Assembly: GCA_043755595.1 (NCBI GenBank) | Contig: JAYUSQ010000206.1 | Coordinates: 19,765 to 83,764 of the forward strand | Length of the DNA: 64,000 nucleotides | Source of the DNA: VFZP01 sp043755595 | Lineage (GTDB): Bacteria; Acidobacteriota; Terriglobia; Bryobacterales; Bryobacteraceae | Direction: 5' to 3' | In this document: one piece after another, positions 25,569 through 33,325 of the stretch | How positions within the stretch are numbered: the stretch's first letter is position 1 | How the letters are laid out: each line of letters opens with the position of its first letter | Translations under genes and position numbers: made by a program | The notes under the pieces: generated by a model | Seen by the model: the letters and a program-made list of their open reading frames with translations, nothing else | Databases searched by the model: none | What the model was told of the DNA's origin: nothing

Positions 25569-26006
25569 CTACAGGTTTTTGCGCGCCATCATCGACAAAA
25601 CGGGCAGCCAAGGATCAAAGCCTATGGCCGTTAACAAGACGAGGATGAAATGGAACAGAATTCCGAAGAGCCACATCACCGAGAAAGATTGAGCCCGGAG
25701 CCCCATCGGGACCCAGACGCTGACCGTCAACATCAAAATCAACCACGCTGCGGTGAGGAGAATCGCTTGTTGCGCGTGAAAGCGGACAGCCCGGCTCTTG
25801 CAGTAAGGCTGCCAAAAAAGAAATACCGTTCCGGTCAACACCCAACCCAGATAGCAAAGCGCGGCGGCTTGATTCTCCTTGAGCGACGCTCCCTGGAAAC
25901 CGAACCCGTATTTAGGCTGCTCGGGTATCCGTTCGTCAGCGCCGGTGCCACACTTGGCGCACCGCGAATCGTAGACCGGAGCCCGGCAGTTGGCACAAAA
26001 CCGCAT
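25569..26006 (-). CDS. Zinc-ribbon membrane protein
   Basis: The 145-residue protein opens with a four-cysteine ribbon (CANCRAPVYDSRCAKCG, Cys at 4, 7, 16 and 19) and continues with at least three membrane helices (AALCYLGWVLTGTVFLFW, QAILLTAAWLILMLTVSVWV, WLFGILFHFILVLLTAIGF). This zinc_ribbon-plus-helices layout is widespread (DUF4870-like) and of unknown function. The gene diverges from the ChrR-type gene with about 50 bases between them. Confidence 0.75.
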   Translation of the reverse strand: MRFCANCRAPVYDSRCAKCGTGADERIPEQPKYGFGFQGASLKENQAAALCYLGWVLTGTVFLFWQPYCKSRAVRFHAQQAILLTAAWLILMLTVSVWVPMGLRAQSFSVMWLFGILFHFILVLLTAIGFDPWLPVLSMMARKNL

Positions 26007-26057
26007 GCTATTCTAAGCTTTTATCGGTCGATCCTCGATTCGGGCACAGATCATTAG

Positions 26058-26627
26058 GTGGAAGAAAGAGAAGAAATTGCGGCGGAAGCGGCTTTGTACG
26101 CTGCTGGACACCGGGATTCCGCCTCTACGGCCGGTTTTGAGGCCAGACTTCGGGATGGCTGCGAGATAGCGGCCTCCGAATACGCCGGTTTTGCCGAAAC
26201 GGCCACCGCCTTCGTCTTCGCCGATTTACCCCTACACACGCCTCCCGCGGGGCTCCGCGAGCGGCTACTTGCGCGCATCAGCGCCGCCGAGCAACCCTCG
26301 CCGTCGCCGCCGCTCCCCCAATCGGCTGCTTCGCCGGCCATGGTTGTCACGAGGGCGACGGATGCGCACTGGCTCCCCGGGCCAGCTTCTGGCGTCGAAA
26401 TCTGCCTATTGCGCGGGAAAAAGACGATGTTGGTCCGCTTGAGCCCAGGCGCTCGCGTGCCCGCTCACCATCACGCTTCCGACGAACAGTGCTTGGTGCT
26501 GGAAGGCAGCCTGAGTGACGGGGAAATCACCGTTCAATCCGGCGATTTTGTCTACATGCAGGCTGGGTCAACCCACCGGGAACTGTCCAGCGCAACGGGC
26601 TGTACTTTTCTTATCGCATACGCGTAA
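26058..26627 (+). CDS. ChrR-type cupin anti-sigma factor-like protein
   Basis: Starts at GTG 26058 and is 189 residues. The C-terminal cupin begins VEICLLRGKKTMLVRLSPGA and has metal ligands in VPAHHHASDEQCLVLEGSLS, then GDFVYMQAGSTHRELSS. The N-terminal 80 residues are helical and end in PPAGLRERLLARISA, the pattern of the anti-sigma domain in ChrR-like proteins. ChrR proteins hold ECF sigma factors inactive through zinc and release them on singlet oxygen or metal stress. No ECF sigma gene is next to it, so the partner is unknown. Confidence 0.75.
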   Translation: MEEREEIAAEAALYAAGHRDSASTAGFEARLRDGCEIAASEYAGFAETATAFVFADLPLHTPPAGLRERLLARISAAEQPSPSPPLPQSAASPAMVVTRATDAHWLPGPASGVEICLLRGKKTMLVRLSPGARVPAHHHASDEQCLVLEGSLSDGEITVQSGDFVYMQAGSTHRELSSATGCTFLIAYA

Positions 26628-26664
26628 AGCATACCCGCAGAATATTTGTTATCGAGCTAACTGT

Positions 26665-26693
26665 TTGACAAAACGGGAGAACCGCACTTTGTA
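26665..26693 (+). promoter_or_regulatory. Sigma70-like promoter candidate
   Basis: A perfect TTGACA at 26665-26670, a 17-base spacer, then TTTGTA at 26688-26693 as a weak -10. It reads toward the leader hairpins and the amidohydrolase gene about 270 bases downstream. The -10 matches poorly, so confidence is limited. Confidence 0.4.
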
Positions 26694-26832
26694 GACGTCT
26701 CGTTTGGGTGTACCACTTTCAGATCTTCTAAATGTATGTTATTAGATATATAGTACTGGTACTGTGGGCTACCGAATCGGTTTTCGTGATCTCACTGGTT
26801 CGCGAGCTTGTAGCAACCGGGACTGTTAACTT

Positions 26833-26854
26833 CTCGTTGTCGACTGACAACGAG
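26833..26854 (+). promoter_or_regulatory. Leader hairpin 1 (9-bp perfect stem)
   Basis: CTCGTTGTC at 26833-26841 and GACAACGAG at 26846-26854 pair perfectly around a four-base loop. It lies in the leader between the ChrR-type gene and the amidohydrolase gene. As DNA it is also a near-palindrome that a dimeric regulator could bind. Confidence 0.6.
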
Positions 26855-26861
26855 TCAGCCT

Positions 26862-26906
26862 GCCGCGGGCATTCGCCATTTCACTCCTCCAGCCCGCGGC
26901 GGGCTT
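26862..26906 (+). terminator. Terminator hairpin with a competing upstream arm (attenuator-like)
   Basis: AGCCCG (26891-26896) pairs with CGGGCT (26900-26905) around CGG and runs into TTTT, a compact intrinsic terminator. An upstream GCCGCGGGC (26862-26870) is the exact complement of GCCCGCGGC (26892-26900), so it can form a longer stem that takes the left arm away from the terminator. Mutually exclusive structures of this kind are the basis of attenuators and riboswitches. Whether it acts as one here, or simply ends the upstream transcript, is not known. Confidence 0.5.
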
Positions 26907-26960
26907 TTATGAACCGCTGGCTCTCCACTCTGTGGTTCCCATATAATGGCTGTCCTGGCC

Positions 26961-28211
26961 ATGCGCACCTCAACCACTGTCATTTGGGTAACATCCCTGT
27001 TCGCGACCGCTTCTCTGACGGCCCAGCAATATGACCTCATCTTGCAGGGCGGCACGCTTGTCGACGCCAGGAATGGCATCAGCGGGCGTCGTGACTTAGC
27101 CATCTCGAATGGCCGGATTGCGGCAGTCGCGCCGAACATTCCAGCCTCGGGCGGCAGGAAGACGATCGACGTGTCCGGCCAATACGTAACCCCAGGTCTG
27201 ATCGACATCCACGTCCACGTTTTTTCGGGCGACGGTCCGGAGTATATGGGCGTCAGCAGCGTCTCGCCGGACGATCACAGCTTCCGGAATGGCGTTACCA
27301 CCATGGTCGATGCGGGCTCGTCGGGATGGAAGAGTTTTCCGGATTTCCGCCGCCGCACGATTGCACGCTCGCAGACGCGCGTGCTGGCTTTTCTCAACAT
27401 CGTCGGGACCGGCATGGGTGGCAACGGTACGACCGAGCAGAACACCGCGGACATGGACCCGGAGGCTACGGCGGACCGCGTCAAGCAGTACCGTGAGCAC
27501 ATCGTCGGCATCAAGACCGCGCACTTTCTGGCGCCGAATTGGACCGCCGTTGAACGCGCGCTTGACGCCGCCGGCCGTGCAGGCGTGCCGTTGATGGTCG
27601 ACTTCGGAAAGTTCAACGCCGAACGTCCGTTTGAAGAGTTAGTCACCAAGCGGCTTCGCCCCGGCGACATATACACGCATACTTACTTGCCTTGGGTGCC
27701 GATGCTCGACGAGAGCGGAAAGGTGCGCGACTATCTCTTTGAAGCTCGCAAGCGCGGTGTAATCTTCGACGTCGGCCACGGCGGAGGCAGCTTCGTCTTC
27801 CGCCACGCCGTCCCCGCGCTCAAACAAGGTTTCCTGCCCGACTCGATTTCAACCGACCTGCACATCAGCAGCATGAACGCCGGCATGAAAGACATGACGA
27901 ACGTGATGTCGAAATTCGTCAACATGGGCATGACGGTGGACCAGATCGTCGCCGCCAGCACCTGGCATCCGGCGCGCCAGATCAAGCGCGAAGAGTTGGG
28001 ACACTTGAGTGTCGGAGCGATCGCCGACGTGAGTGTGTTGAAGCTGGAGACCGGGCAGTTCGGCTACGTCGACGTCTACGGCGCGCGCCTGCGAGGCAAC
28101 AAGCGCTTCTCGGCGGAATTGACGCTGAAGGATGGCAAGGTGATGTGGGACCGCAACGGGCTGGCCAGTCAAGATTGGGATAAGCTGGGAAATTACAACG
28201 CACAGCAGTAA
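26961..28211 (+). CDS. Secreted amidohydrolase/deacetylase-family metallohydrolase
   Basis: From the ATG at 26961 the protein is 416 residues with a signal peptide (RTSTTVIWVTSLFATASLTA cut before QQ); an ATG at 26946 is an alternative. The amidohydrolase core has ILQGGTLVDARNGISG, GQYVTPGLIDIHVHVFSGDG with the HxH metal pair, GIKTAHFL with the metal-bridging lysine, YTHTYLP, FDVGHGGGSFVF and STDLHISSMN with the catalytic Asp. This is the pattern of the EF_0837/AHA_3915 deacetylase group, here exported. Substrate unknown. The leader upstream carries two hairpins. Confidence 0.85.
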   Translation: MRTSTTVIWVTSLFATASLTAQQYDLILQGGTLVDARNGISGRRDLAISNGRIAAVAPNIPASGGRKTIDVSGQYVTPGLIDIHVHVFSGDGPEYMGVSSVSPDDHSFRNGVTTMVDAGSSGWKSFPDFRRRTIARSQTRVLAFLNIVGTGMGGNGTTEQNTADMDPEATADRVKQYREHIVGIKTAHFLAPNWTAVERALDAAGRAGVPLMVDFGKFNAERPFEELVTKRLRPGDIYTHTYLPWVPMLDESGKVRDYLFEARKRGVIFDVGHGGGSFVFRHAVPALKQGFLPDSISTDLHISSMNAGMKDMTNVMSKFVNMGMTVDQIVAASTWHPARQIKREELGHLSVGAIADVSVLKLETGQFGYVDVYGARLRGNKRFSAELTLKDGKVMWDRNGLASQDWDKLGNYNAQQ

Positions 28212-28228
28212 CGAGTAACTTCACCAGC

Positions 28229-30661
28229 GTGGCGGAACAGATCGTCGGCAAGATCGCGCGATTGGCGGCGATGGCCCAACTCGGGCCGCTCGGCGGAGCG
28301 TTGTTTCTCGGCGGTAGTGCGCTCGCCAGCAAAGTCTTCGCGTCGAGTGACTCGGCCAAGGCGACCGCCGATGTCCTGACCGAACTTGTCGGCGGGTCGG
28401 CCACTGAATTTCTCAAACGCGCCTACGATGGCTTCCGGGGCGACGCGCGCAACGGCGATATCGAGCGATCCATGCAAGCGGCGGCGTTGCAGGCGTTGGC
28501 GGTACTGCGCGACGAACCGGACGCGGCGGAGTTTCAAGATTGGTTTCAGGACTGGCATGATTTCCTGACCCACACGCCGCCCGAGGCCGTCTTCATGGGT
28601 ACCGGCGATGCGGATTCGACGGCATTGCAGTATGACGACGATGAGTTCCGCGCCCATTGGTGGAGCCGCATGGAGCCCACCATGCTCCGCTGGCGCAAGG
28701 TGGAAAATTCGGCTGGAGTCATCGTTCTTGGGGTGAGCAGCGCACGTATGCCCGAGCAATTACGCATGCTCCTCCGCGCAAGGTTGCCGGAGACGTTACA
28801 AGCGGCGCATGACCATGTTCTACGCGGGACGGATTTCGAGCGAAGTTGGAAAGCGCAGCAACAACATTTTCAGCGGCGCGTGCTGAACGATCTCGACGAA
28901 TTGAAGAAGGCGCAACGTCCGGCGATAGCGGGCGCGGTGTGGAACATTCCCCGGCCCACGAATCACTACCAGGACCGTCCCGATCTGATCGCGCAGATTG
29001 ACCTCGCGCTGGAGCGGGATAACGTCACTGCGCTGACGGCGCTCCATGGTCTGGGCGGCATCGGAAAGACGCAACTTGCGCGCGCCTACGCCGCGCAACG
29101 CAAGGATCGCTACGCTCTCGGCGTGTGGCTAGCGGCTGAGAATGAGTTGACGCTGCTGGCCAGCCTCTCCGCCGTCGCGCCGCTGCTGGGCGTGGCCGTA
29201 GAGCAGAATCAGCGCGACATGGCGATGCGCGTGCTGGCCCGGATTTGCGCGCATGGCAAACCGTGGCTGGTGGTGTTCGATAACGCTGAGTCGGCCGAAG
29301 CGCTGCGCGAGTGGGTGGAGCCGCTTGCCGGGCACGGGCACGTGTTGATCACGTCGCGCAGCGAAAATTGGGGCGCGCTGGCTCAGCCGGTGAGCGTGAT
29401 GCAGTGGAGTGAGGAGGAGTCCGTGCGATTCCTCCTGGCGCGCACCGGGCAGCGGGATCGCGACGTAGCGGCGAAGTTGTCAGAGGATCTGGGCTGGCTG
29501 GCGCTGGCGCTTGAGCATGCCGCGGCGTACATGAGTGCGGGCGATGGGATGCCGATGGCCGAGTATCGCCGGGTATGGAAAGAGCGGCTGGCGCGGACGC
29601 CGGCGGGCGATGCGTATGGGCGATCCGTGGCGGCGTCGATTGGGTTGTCGCTGGACCGCGTGATGCAGGAGTCTCCCGCCGGGTATGAGTTGCTGAGCGT
29701 GCTGGCGTGGCTCGCGCCAGACCGGATTCCAAAGGCGGAGTTGCTGGAGGCGGGCGCGGCGGAGTTGCCGGAGGCGGTGCGGGTGGCCCTGGCGGATCGT
29801 GATGCGTGGAATGATCTGATCGAACTGGTGGGCGGCCGTTATTCGCTGCTGCGGCGCGAACGCTTGGATGGCGTCGCGACGGGTTACTATATGCATCGCG
29901 TGGTGCAGCAGGTGATGCGGGAGAGGTTGGGGGCGGATGGGCGGCGGTGGTTCGAAGCAGCGTGCGATCTGGTGAGCGAGGCGTTCCCGTTTGACTCCGA
30001 GCCTCCGTATTGGGCGGCGTGTGAAGTGCTGCTCCCGCATGCTCGCGCCCTCCGCGAGCGGGTGGACGCGGAGACCGCCCCGCCTTCGGTTGGCAGAATG
30101 CTGAGTCAGGCTGGCGGCGGCTATTTGCGGTTGCGTGGTCTCTATGCTGAGGCACGTGACTTCCTCGAACTCACCCTCGCCTCGGCCTTGAGGCAGTTCG
30201 ACCCGGACCATCCCAACGTCGCCGTCCACCGTTCGAACCTCTCGATCATCCTGCGGGATTTGGGAGAGCATCAGGCCGCGCGCGAGCAGGTCGAAATTGC
30301 CCTCGCCTCGGCCTTGAGGCAGTTCGGCCCGGACCATCCCAACGTCGCCGTCAGCCGTTCGAACCTCTCGATCATCCTCTGGGATTTGGGGGAGCACCAG
30401 GCCGCGCGCGAGCAGATCGAACTCGCCCTCGCCTCGGCCTTGCGGCAGTTCGGCCCGGACCATCCCAACGTCGCCGGCCGCCGTTCGAACCTCGCCGTCA
30501 TCCTCGGCAGTTTAGGGGAGCACCAGGCCGCGCTACGCGAGATCGATCAGGCCCTCGAAATCTTCCGCAAGAAACTGCCGCCGGCACATCCATATATTCG
30601 CCAAACCATCGCGAAGCGGGAGAGCATTCTCGGCAAAGCCGACGCCAAGCATCAATCATGA
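28229..30661 (+). CDS. STAND NTPase: NB-ARC domain with C-terminal TPR repeats
   Basis: An 810-residue protein starting at GTG 28229. Residues 1-230 are of unknown type and contain a Gly/Ala-rich hydrophobic patch (AQLGPLGGALFLGGSALASK) followed by acidic segments; this may be the effector. Walker A is LHGLGGIGKTQLARAYAAQ from about 273, Walker B PWLVVFDNAESAEAL near 345, and the sensor HVLITSRSENWG near 371. A winged-helix part carries YYMHRVVQQVMRERLG near 551-566. From about 630 TPR repeats of the kinesin-light-chain type follow, with three nearly identical 42-residue units. STAND proteins use the repeats to sense a ligand and oligomerise; many bacterial ones defend against phage. Its stop overlaps the start of a broken small gene. 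Confidence 0.85.
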   Translation: MAEQIVGKIARLAAMAQLGPLGGALFLGGSALASKVFASSDSAKATADVLTELVGGSATEFLKRAYDGFRGDARNGDIERSMQAAALQALAVLRDEPDAAEFQDWFQDWHDFLTHTPPEAVFMGTGDADSTALQYDDDEFRAHWWSRMEPTMLRWRKVENSAGVIVLGVSSARMPEQLRMLLRARLPETLQAAHDHVLRGTDFERSWKAQQQHFQRRVLNDLDELKKAQRPAIAGAVWNIPRPTNHYQDRPDLIAQIDLALERDNVTALTALHGLGGIGKTQLARAYAAQRKDRYALGVWLAAENELTLLASLSAVAPLLGVAVEQNQRDMAMRVLARICAHGKPWLVVFDNAESAEALREWVEPLAGHGHVLITSRSENWGALAQPVSVMQWSEEESVRFLLARTGQRDRDVAAKLSEDLGWLALALEHAAAYMSAGDGMPMAEYRRVWKERLARTPAGDAYGRSVAASIGLSLDRVMQESPAGYELLSVLAWLAPDRIPKAELLEAGAAELPEAVRVALADRDAWNDLIELVGGRYSLLRRERLDGVATGYYMHRVVQQVMRERLGADGRRWFEAACDLVSEAFPFDSEPPYWAACEVLLPHARALRERVDAETAPPSVGRMLSQAGGGYLRLRGLYAEARDFLELTLASALRQFDPDHPNVAVHRSNLSIILRDLGEHQAAREQVEIALASALRQFGPDHPNVAVSRSNLSIILWDLGEHQAAREQIELALASALRQFGPDHPNVAGRRSNLAVILGSLGEHQAALREIDQALEIFRKKLPPAHPYIRQTIAKRESILGKADAKHQS
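30175..30552 (+). repeat. Three tandem 126-bp units encoding TPRs
   Basis: Units start at 30175, 30301 and 30427, each beginning CCTCGCCTCGGCCTTG and spaced exactly 126 bases (42 codons). They are nearly identical at DNA level, with a few substitutions (for example GAGGCAG versus GCGGCAG). A diverged fourth unit follows from 30553. Such similarity implies recent expansion or ongoing homogenisation, so copy number may vary between strains. Confidence 0.88.
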
Positions 30662-30940
30662 CGAATGAGACGACTCGAAAGAAATCAATACGAAAAAGCG
30701 AGCCGCACCCAAAACTGACTCGGGCGAACTCCTCGCCGAATACGACTTGAACAAACTCGGCCCCGGCGTCCCTGGCAAATACTACCGGCAAGCCAAGGCT
30801 GGAATAACCTTGTCTTGATCGAGCCCGACCTCGCCAAACTCTTCCCGGATAGCGAGTCTGTCAACCGGGCGTTAAGGCTCTTGGCCGACACCGCGCGCGC
30901 GACCGCAACCCCGCAACGGCGTCCAACGAAGAATCGATAG
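30658..30940 (+). pseudogene. Small protein gene coupled to the STAND gene, broken by two frameshifts
   Basis: The ATG at 30658 overlaps the STAND stop as ATGA. The first frame gives MTNETTRKKSIRKSEPHPKL; after loss of one base near 30711-30717 the next frame reads ELLAEYDLNKLGPGVPGKYY; after a second one-base loss near 30798-30803 the third frame reads NLVLIEPDLAKLFPDSESVN, then RALRLLADTARA, and stops at 30938. Joined, it would be about 94 residues and resembles a common family of small antitoxin-like proteins (GKYxxR...DPDVAxxFPDSExVNxALR). The two breaks may be real decay or sequencing errors; if errors, this is a live partner of the STAND ATPase. Confidence 0.6.
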
Positions 30941-30961
30941 AATAGAAATCGAGGCTGTTCC

Positions 30962-31077
30962 ATGCAACTTGCGCTTCTCCCTCCCGATCTCCAATCCTTA
31001 GTCGAACAACGTCTCGCCACGGGCGAATATGCCGACGTCGAGGACGTTCTCCGCTGCGCACTCGAAGCGCAGGCACA
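30962..31077 (+). pseudogene. N-terminal scrap of a ParD-like antitoxin gene
   Basis: The ATG at 30962 opens LALLPPDLQSLVEQRLATGE and YADVEDVLRCALEAQ, a ribbon-helix-helix/ParD-type N-terminus of about 38 residues. Homology ends near 31077; the frame then runs on to 31222 in unrelated sequence. The C-terminal toxin-binding part and any ParE toxin are missing. It abuts the transporter scrap described next. Confidence 0.5.
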
Positions 31078-31320
31078 TTCAAATACATTCCAGAATTGTT
31101 CCCCGCCTCGGTTGGCGCGGCCGGAGGCATCGTCGGAGCGCTCGGAGGTTTGGGTGGATTTCTGCTGCCCCAAGCAAGCGCCATGGTCAAGGGCGTGGCC
31201 GGTTCCGCCGCCGCGCAGGTGATCCCGCTGGGCCTGTTGGCGCTATTGGCGGCAGTGGTACACTATCGCGCTACGGCGGCGGCTGGCGACTTGGAACTCG
31301 AACGATCGCTTGCCGACTAG
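31078..31320 (+). pseudogene. C-terminal scrap of a NarK-type MFS nitrate/nitrite transporter
   Basis: In the frame starting TTC at 31078 the sequence reads FKYIPELFPASVGAAGGIVG, ALGGLGGFLLPQ and AQVIPLGLLALLAAVVHYRA, then stops at 31318-31320. This is the last two helices of a NarK/NNP-family transporter; about four fifths of the gene is absent. It joins directly to the ParD-like scrap in a different frame, so the two mark a deletion joint. Confidence 0.65.
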
Positions 31321-31386
31321 ACCAGTTGCGATCGGGGCGGGCGGCGGCCAATTTTACGCCCGGGAGTTTGGCCGCCGCTCGATTGG

Positions 31387-33147
31387 TTACCGTTGAGTCG
31401 CAAACGCGGGCGCGGTTTGGTCCGTGCTTGCCTTGATCGACTCGCCGGAAACGACCAGTTCGACCCGGCGATTCTGTTGCCGTCCGGCGGCGGAGTCATT
31501 TGATGCGACCGGAGAGGCTTCCCCAAATCCTTTGGCCGTGATAGCGCCGCCGCTCACTCCTTGCGCGGTCAGGAAGCCGGAAACCGAACCGGCGCGCTTC
31601 TCCGAAAGGCGTTGGTTGTAGGCGTCGTCACCGACGCTATCGGTGTGACCTTCGACCTGAAGCTTCAGGTCCGGGTGCGCCAAAATGATGCCCGCTACTT
31701 TCGCGAGTTTCTCTCGCGCGCCAGTTCGCAACGTCGCCTGAGCGTTGTCAAATAACACATCCGACATGTTGACGATGAGACCGCGGGCCGAGTCCTGCGT
31801 TTGCAGCACCAGGTTCAATTGCTGCCGCAATTCTTCGCGGGCGCGCACACGCTCCGCCTCCGCTTGGCGAGTCCTCTCTTCCGCGGTGGCAGCGGCTTGG
31901 CGGGCGCGTTCGCTCTCGGCTGTCAACTGGCGGCGTTCGGCTTCCGCTTGCGCGCGCAAGGCCGCCGTTTCGGTACGAATTTTTTCCGTCTCCAGCAACA
32001 GGCGCTGTCGCTCCTTCAGCGCTTCGGTTTTGGCGGCTTCGGCCGCTTGGCGGGCTGCCACTACCTGCTCTTCGGAAATTTTCCGTTGAGCTTCCGCTTC
32101 GGCGCGTTCCACTTCGGCGCGCCGGCGCCGCAATTCTTCCTGCTGCGCCAACAGTGTCGCCTGCGCTTCACGCTCTTGCGCCAATCGCCGATCGGCCTCG
32201 GCGAGTTCACGCTGGCGCATTTGGCGTTCGGCATCGGATTTCGCCTCGGTCACTTTGCGCTCGGCTTCGCGCCGCTCGTTCGCCAACTGCTCTTCTTCAC
32301 GCTTCTTGAACGTAATGATTCGTGCATCCTCGGCCAGTTGCGTCGCGTTGCGCGCCAGCGTCTGCACGCGTTTCTTGTCCTTGCGCGACTGCCAGAAGTC
32401 TTCGGCGTTCCGCAAATCCTCGGCGGCTTTTTTCATTGTGTCCGCCGCGTAGGAATCCGCGCCGGCGGCCCGCGCAATGGCTGTGGCGTGACGCGCTTCT
32501 TTCAGATCCAGCGGGACGTCGTTTTTCTGTTTCAGAATGGCGCGATCGGCAGCGGGAAGATTGGCGGTGTAGGAGCCACGTTGGAGCAACTCATACTTGG
32601 CTTCGATTGGAGTGATAGTGCCAGTGGTGGCGCCTGGTTTGAAGACGGCTTCCATCACAACCATGTCGCTGGGTTGCGAAACAGCCCAATACGGTTCGGC
32701 CGTGACAACCATGCCGAATGCCTGAAATTCGGTGCTGGTCTGGAGCTTGGCGCCATCGCCATCCAGCATGACCTCGCCCAGATTCGCGGCGCGGCCTTCA
32801 GGCGTGATTGCCCACAGCACGTAGGTCAGAAACTCTTCGCCATGCACTTGAGCGGGGCCAAGTTTGTCGAACGATACTTCGATTTTCGTCGCGCCGGTGC
32901 GGCTCTCCACTCGAGCTTGTCCCTCGGCCATATTCATAGCGGCCGTCCCCACGAAGCCCACCGTGGTCGCGCCTTGGCGATGGTGATAGTTGATCGCTTT
33001 GATGGTGCGCGAGGTGACGGTGGTGCGGAAGACGACCTCAGGCATGACGACCGGCGGATTGGATTGCGTCGGATTTGGCGCCTGCGACGGCGCGACCGCC
33101 GGCGACAGAGCCATGAACAGCACGATGCCAATAATATTGAGCCGCAT
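31387..33147 (-). CDS. OmpA-family peptidoglycan-binding protein with a long coiled coil
   Basis: A 586-residue envelope protein. The signal peptide (RLNIIGIVLFMALSPAVAPS) is followed by a beta-rich domain (about 30-200), a helical DUF4398-like part, a long Arg/Glu/Ala-rich coiled coil at about 270-440, and a C-terminal OmpA domain (about 455-575) with VEGHTDSVGDDAYNQRLSEK, RAGSVSGFLTAQGV and GRQQNRRVELVV, the peptidoglycan-binding residues. A good AAGGAG box precedes the ATG. It probably tethers the outer membrane or a surface assembly to the cell wall. Confidence 0.85.
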   Translation of the reverse strand: MRLNIIGIVLFMALSPAVAPSQAPNPTQSNPPVVMPEVVFRTTVTSRTIKAINYHHRQGATTVGFVGTAAMNMAEGQARVESRTGATKIEVSFDKLGPAQVHGEEFLTYVLWAITPEGRAANLGEVMLDGDGAKLQTSTEFQAFGMVVTAEPYWAVSQPSDMVVMEAVFKPGATTGTITPIEAKYELLQRGSYTANLPAADRAILKQKNDVPLDLKEARHATAIARAAGADSYAADTMKKAAEDLRNAEDFWQSRKDKKRVQTLARNATQLAEDARIITFKKREEEQLANERREAERKVTEAKSDAERQMRQRELAEADRRLAQEREAQATLLAQQEELRRRRAEVERAEAEAQRKISEEQVVAARQAAEAAKTEALKERQRLLLETEKIRTETAALRAQAEAERRQLTAESERARQAAATAEERTRQAEAERVRAREELRQQLNLVLQTQDSARGLIVNMSDVLFDNAQATLRTGAREKLAKVAGIILAHPDLKLQVEGHTDSVGDDAYNQRLSEKRAGSVSGFLTAQGVSGGAITAKGFGEASPVASNDSAAGRQQNRRVELVVSGESIKASTDQTAPAFATQR

Positions 33148-33325
33148 CTTAAGAAAGCTCCTTGTGCAGGGATTTCATAGTGCGACGAGTAGCACGGCGT
33201 TTGCCAAACCCGATGATCCGGCGCGCGCCGTTGAAAATGCAGAGGGTCCGATGGCCGCAACTGGCGAAGAGCCCGCGGCATGACCGGTACAATTTTCCTT
33301 GTAGGACCTGACGGGCCGTCCGCGA

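Noticed and set aside
26732..27034. 100-residue plus-strand frame in the leader of the amidohydrolase gene
   Set aside because: It overlaps the hairpins and the start of the real gene in another frame, has no ribosome site and no family pattern.
29349..30463. Long minus-strand frames opposite the STAND gene
   Set aside because: Low-complexity Pro/Arg and repeat-derived sequence mirrors the repeats of the true gene.
30175..30552. Possible CRISPR-like array
   Set aside because: Units are contiguous, have no unique spacers and are in frame as TPR codons.
31801..33180. 459-residue plus-strand frame opposite the OmpA-like gene
   Set aside because: Phe/Arg/Leu-rich repeats are the shadow of the Glu/Ala/Arg coiled coil on the other strand; no independent motif or ribosome site.
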